Source of the DNA: CAWHYG01 sp963833505
Lineage (GTDB): Bacteria > Eisenbacteria > RBG-16-71-46 > CAIMUX01
NCBI GenBank assembly: GCA_963833505.1
Contig: CAWHYG010000007.1
Span: 248,001 to 312,000, forward strand
Direction: 5' to 3'
Length of the DNA: 64,000 bases
The notes beneath the pieces were generated by a model. It searched no databases. It was given only the letters and a program-made list of their open reading frames with translations, and was not told the DNA's origin. Both the position numbers and the translations under genes were made by a program. Below, in pieces: positions 62,854 through 64,000 of this stretch. The number at the start of each line of letters is the position of its first letter. Position 1 is the stretch's first letter.

Positions 62854-64000
62854 ATGTGGTTGCGGAAGGGCGGTTGGATCATTCTCACCCTGCTCCTGGC
62901 CTCGGTGCAGATCGCGGGAGCGGCGCCGCTCCCCTCGATCTCGCTTGAGTGGTCGAGGGATGCGGTCAGGGTGGAGCGTGCCTCGGACGGCATGTTCACG
63001 ATCAGCTTGCAGAACGGTGTTTCCTGGTCACCGCCCGGCAGCCCGGACCTGCCGTGGGTTTGCGTGACCGTGCCGGTTCCGGCGGGCAGCCGCATCGGAA
63101 GCTGGCGCTGGTTCGGGAATTCCGAGGAAACCCTGGCGCCCTCGATCGTTCCGGAGCCGACCTGGCAGGATCGGCCCACGCCCGCCGGAGGGCCGAGGCC
63201 CTCCCAGCCGGATCCCGCGATCTACCAGGGACACGCCGTCTGGCCGGAGGATCAGGTCCGGTTCCAGGGCTGCCAGGCAGGGGCGGGCGTCGTGCGCGCC
63301 ACCTTCTTCGTGTGCCCGTTCCGATGGGACCCGGTGACTCACGCGCTGTCCTGGAATCCGAGCGGCCGTCTCGAGGTCGAGCTGGTGGCCGGCGACGCCG
63401 TCCCGGGCCTGCTCGGGCCTTCACTGCGGGCGCCGGAGACCTTCCCGGCCGGCAACGCGGCTTCGGGCGCGGGCCGGGCCGGGACGCTCTCCCTGCGCGG
63501 AGCCGCGTCTCCCCGCCTCGTCCACAATCTGGCCGGCGGCCTCCGGATCTCGTCGTCCCCGAGCCTGGATTCGGCGCCGGTGGATTTCGTGATCGTCACC
63601 GACACCACCCTGGTGTCGGCCTACGACTCGCTGGTGGCGTTCAAGAACCAGAGCGGATTCACGACCGCCGTCCGCACCGTCCAGTGGATCGATGCCCACT
63701 ATCCGACCGGGGTCGATCTGCCCGAACGCATCCGGCTGTTCCTGCGCGACGCCTATCTCTACTGGGGCACGAAGACCGTCGTCTTGGGCGCCGATCCCAC
63801 GCTCCTTCCCATCCGCTACGCCCGCGACGCCTCCTACGATCAAGGCTACGGCGGAGACAACATCGCGACCGACTACTATTACGCGTGCCTGGACGGCAAC
63901 TGGAACGCCGACGGGAACAACGTCTACGGACAGGCGGCTACCACCATCGTCACCCCACCCTGGCCGGGGGACCACGCCGATCTCATCCATGACATCAAGG
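62854..64000 (+). CDS. Gingipain-type (C25) peptidase, 5' part (3' end outside window)
   Basis: Read directly from 62854 to the edge (382 codons, no stop). The product has a signal peptide (GWIILTLLLASVQIAGA), a propeptide-like N-terminal part, and the start of a C25 catalytic domain: PVDFVIVTDTTLVSAYDSLVAFKN, TTAVRTVQWIDAHYPTGVDL, ERIRLFLRDAYLYWGTKTVVLG and DNIATDYYYACLDGNWNADG. C25 cysteine peptidases are secreted by type IX systems. The catalytic His-Cys dyad is not reached within the window. With SprA at the left end it supports type IX secretion. Confidence 0.85.
   Translation, partial: MWLRKGGWIILTLLLASVQIAGAAPLPSISLEWSRDAVRVERASDGMFTISLQNGVSWSPPGSPDLPWVCVTVPVPAGSRIGSWRWFGNSEETLAPSIVPEPTWQDRPTPAGGPRPSQPDPAIYQGHAVWPEDQVRFQGCQAGAGVVRATFFVCPFRWDPVTHALSWNPSGRLEVELVAGDAVPGLLGPSLRAPETFPAGNAASGAGRAGTLSLRGAASPRLVHNLAGGLRISSSPSLDSAPVDFVIVTDTTLVSAYDSLVAFKNQSGFTTAVRTVQWIDAHYPTGVDLPERIRLFLRDAYLYWGTKTVVLGADPTLLPIRYARDASYDQGYGGDNIATDYYYACLDGNWNADGNNVYGQAATTIVTPPWPGDHADLIHDIK

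Overview
The window is a GC-rich bacterial chromosome segment of 64 kb with about 47 protein genes and three tRNA genes. Both ends are cut: the SprA-like gene at the left has no start, and the C25 peptidase at the right has no stop. SprA, an Omp28-like secreted protein with a C-terminal FlgD/sorting-type domain, and a gingipain-type peptidase point to the FCB group with a type IX-like secretion system. The high GC and the gene order fit a Candidatus Eisenbacteria-type lineage better than classical Bacteroidota. This placement is inference; no rRNA gene is present to settle it.

Layout. (1) 1-3190: C-terminal part of SprA with a long Pro/Asn/Thr-rich insertion. (2) 3191-17356: a translation and RNA housekeeping run, rimP-nusA-infB-DUF503-rbfA-truB-ribF, then rpsO-pnp-M16 peptidase-dut-DUF3108-deoxyhypusine-synthase-like. 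It is preceded by a structured leader with mutually exclusive hairpins and an intrinsic terminator. (3) 17455-37618: an exopolysaccharide locus in two transcription blocks. The first holds export lipoprotein, chain-length protein, ExeA-type ATPase, CpsD-like P-loop protein, nucleotidyltransferase-fold protein, alkaline-phosphatase-superfamily enzyme, UPF0104 membrane protein and O-antigen-ligase-type protein. The second holds the priming phosphoglycosyl transferase, three GT4 enzymes, ManC, a SPOR lipoprotein, a GlmU-like protein, galT and glgA. (4) 37743-41059: aspartate kinase on the minus strand, tRNA-Gly and tRNA-Cys, then a decayed patch with IS21-type and BrnT-type remnants. (5) 40982-43796: three tandem copies of a small secreted-protein gene, each with its own two-hairpin leader and its own terminator. 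(6) 43900-49391: thioredoxin-family proteins, a cation diffusion facilitator and tRNA-Leu. (7) 49584-56756: secreted or lipid-anchored proteins, an RRM protein, a MenG/UbiE methyltransferase and a quinone oxidoreductase. (8) 56768-64000: aldehyde dehydrogenase, GT2, acpS, a secreted protein of unknown function, GT4, HU and the C25 peptidase.

How the parts work together. The first block (3-17 kb) couples ribosome maturation, transcription elongation, translation initiation and RNA decay. The EPS locus supplies sugar activation (ManC, GalT, GlmU-like), lipid-linked assembly (phosphoglycosyl transferase and GT4 enzymes), polymerisation or ligation, and export. SprA, the Omp28-like protein and the C25 peptidase suggest a type IX route for surface proteins.

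Two observations deserve most attention. The three-copy secreted-protein array has near-identical coding sequence but diverged spacers, and its leader stem appears conserved by covariation. Separately, four conserved genes (M16 peptidase, DUF3108, ManC, CDF transporter) carry single-base insertions, most at the octamer CATTCTGG or its complement. Sequencing error is the simplest explanation, so these genes should not be taken as dead without reads.
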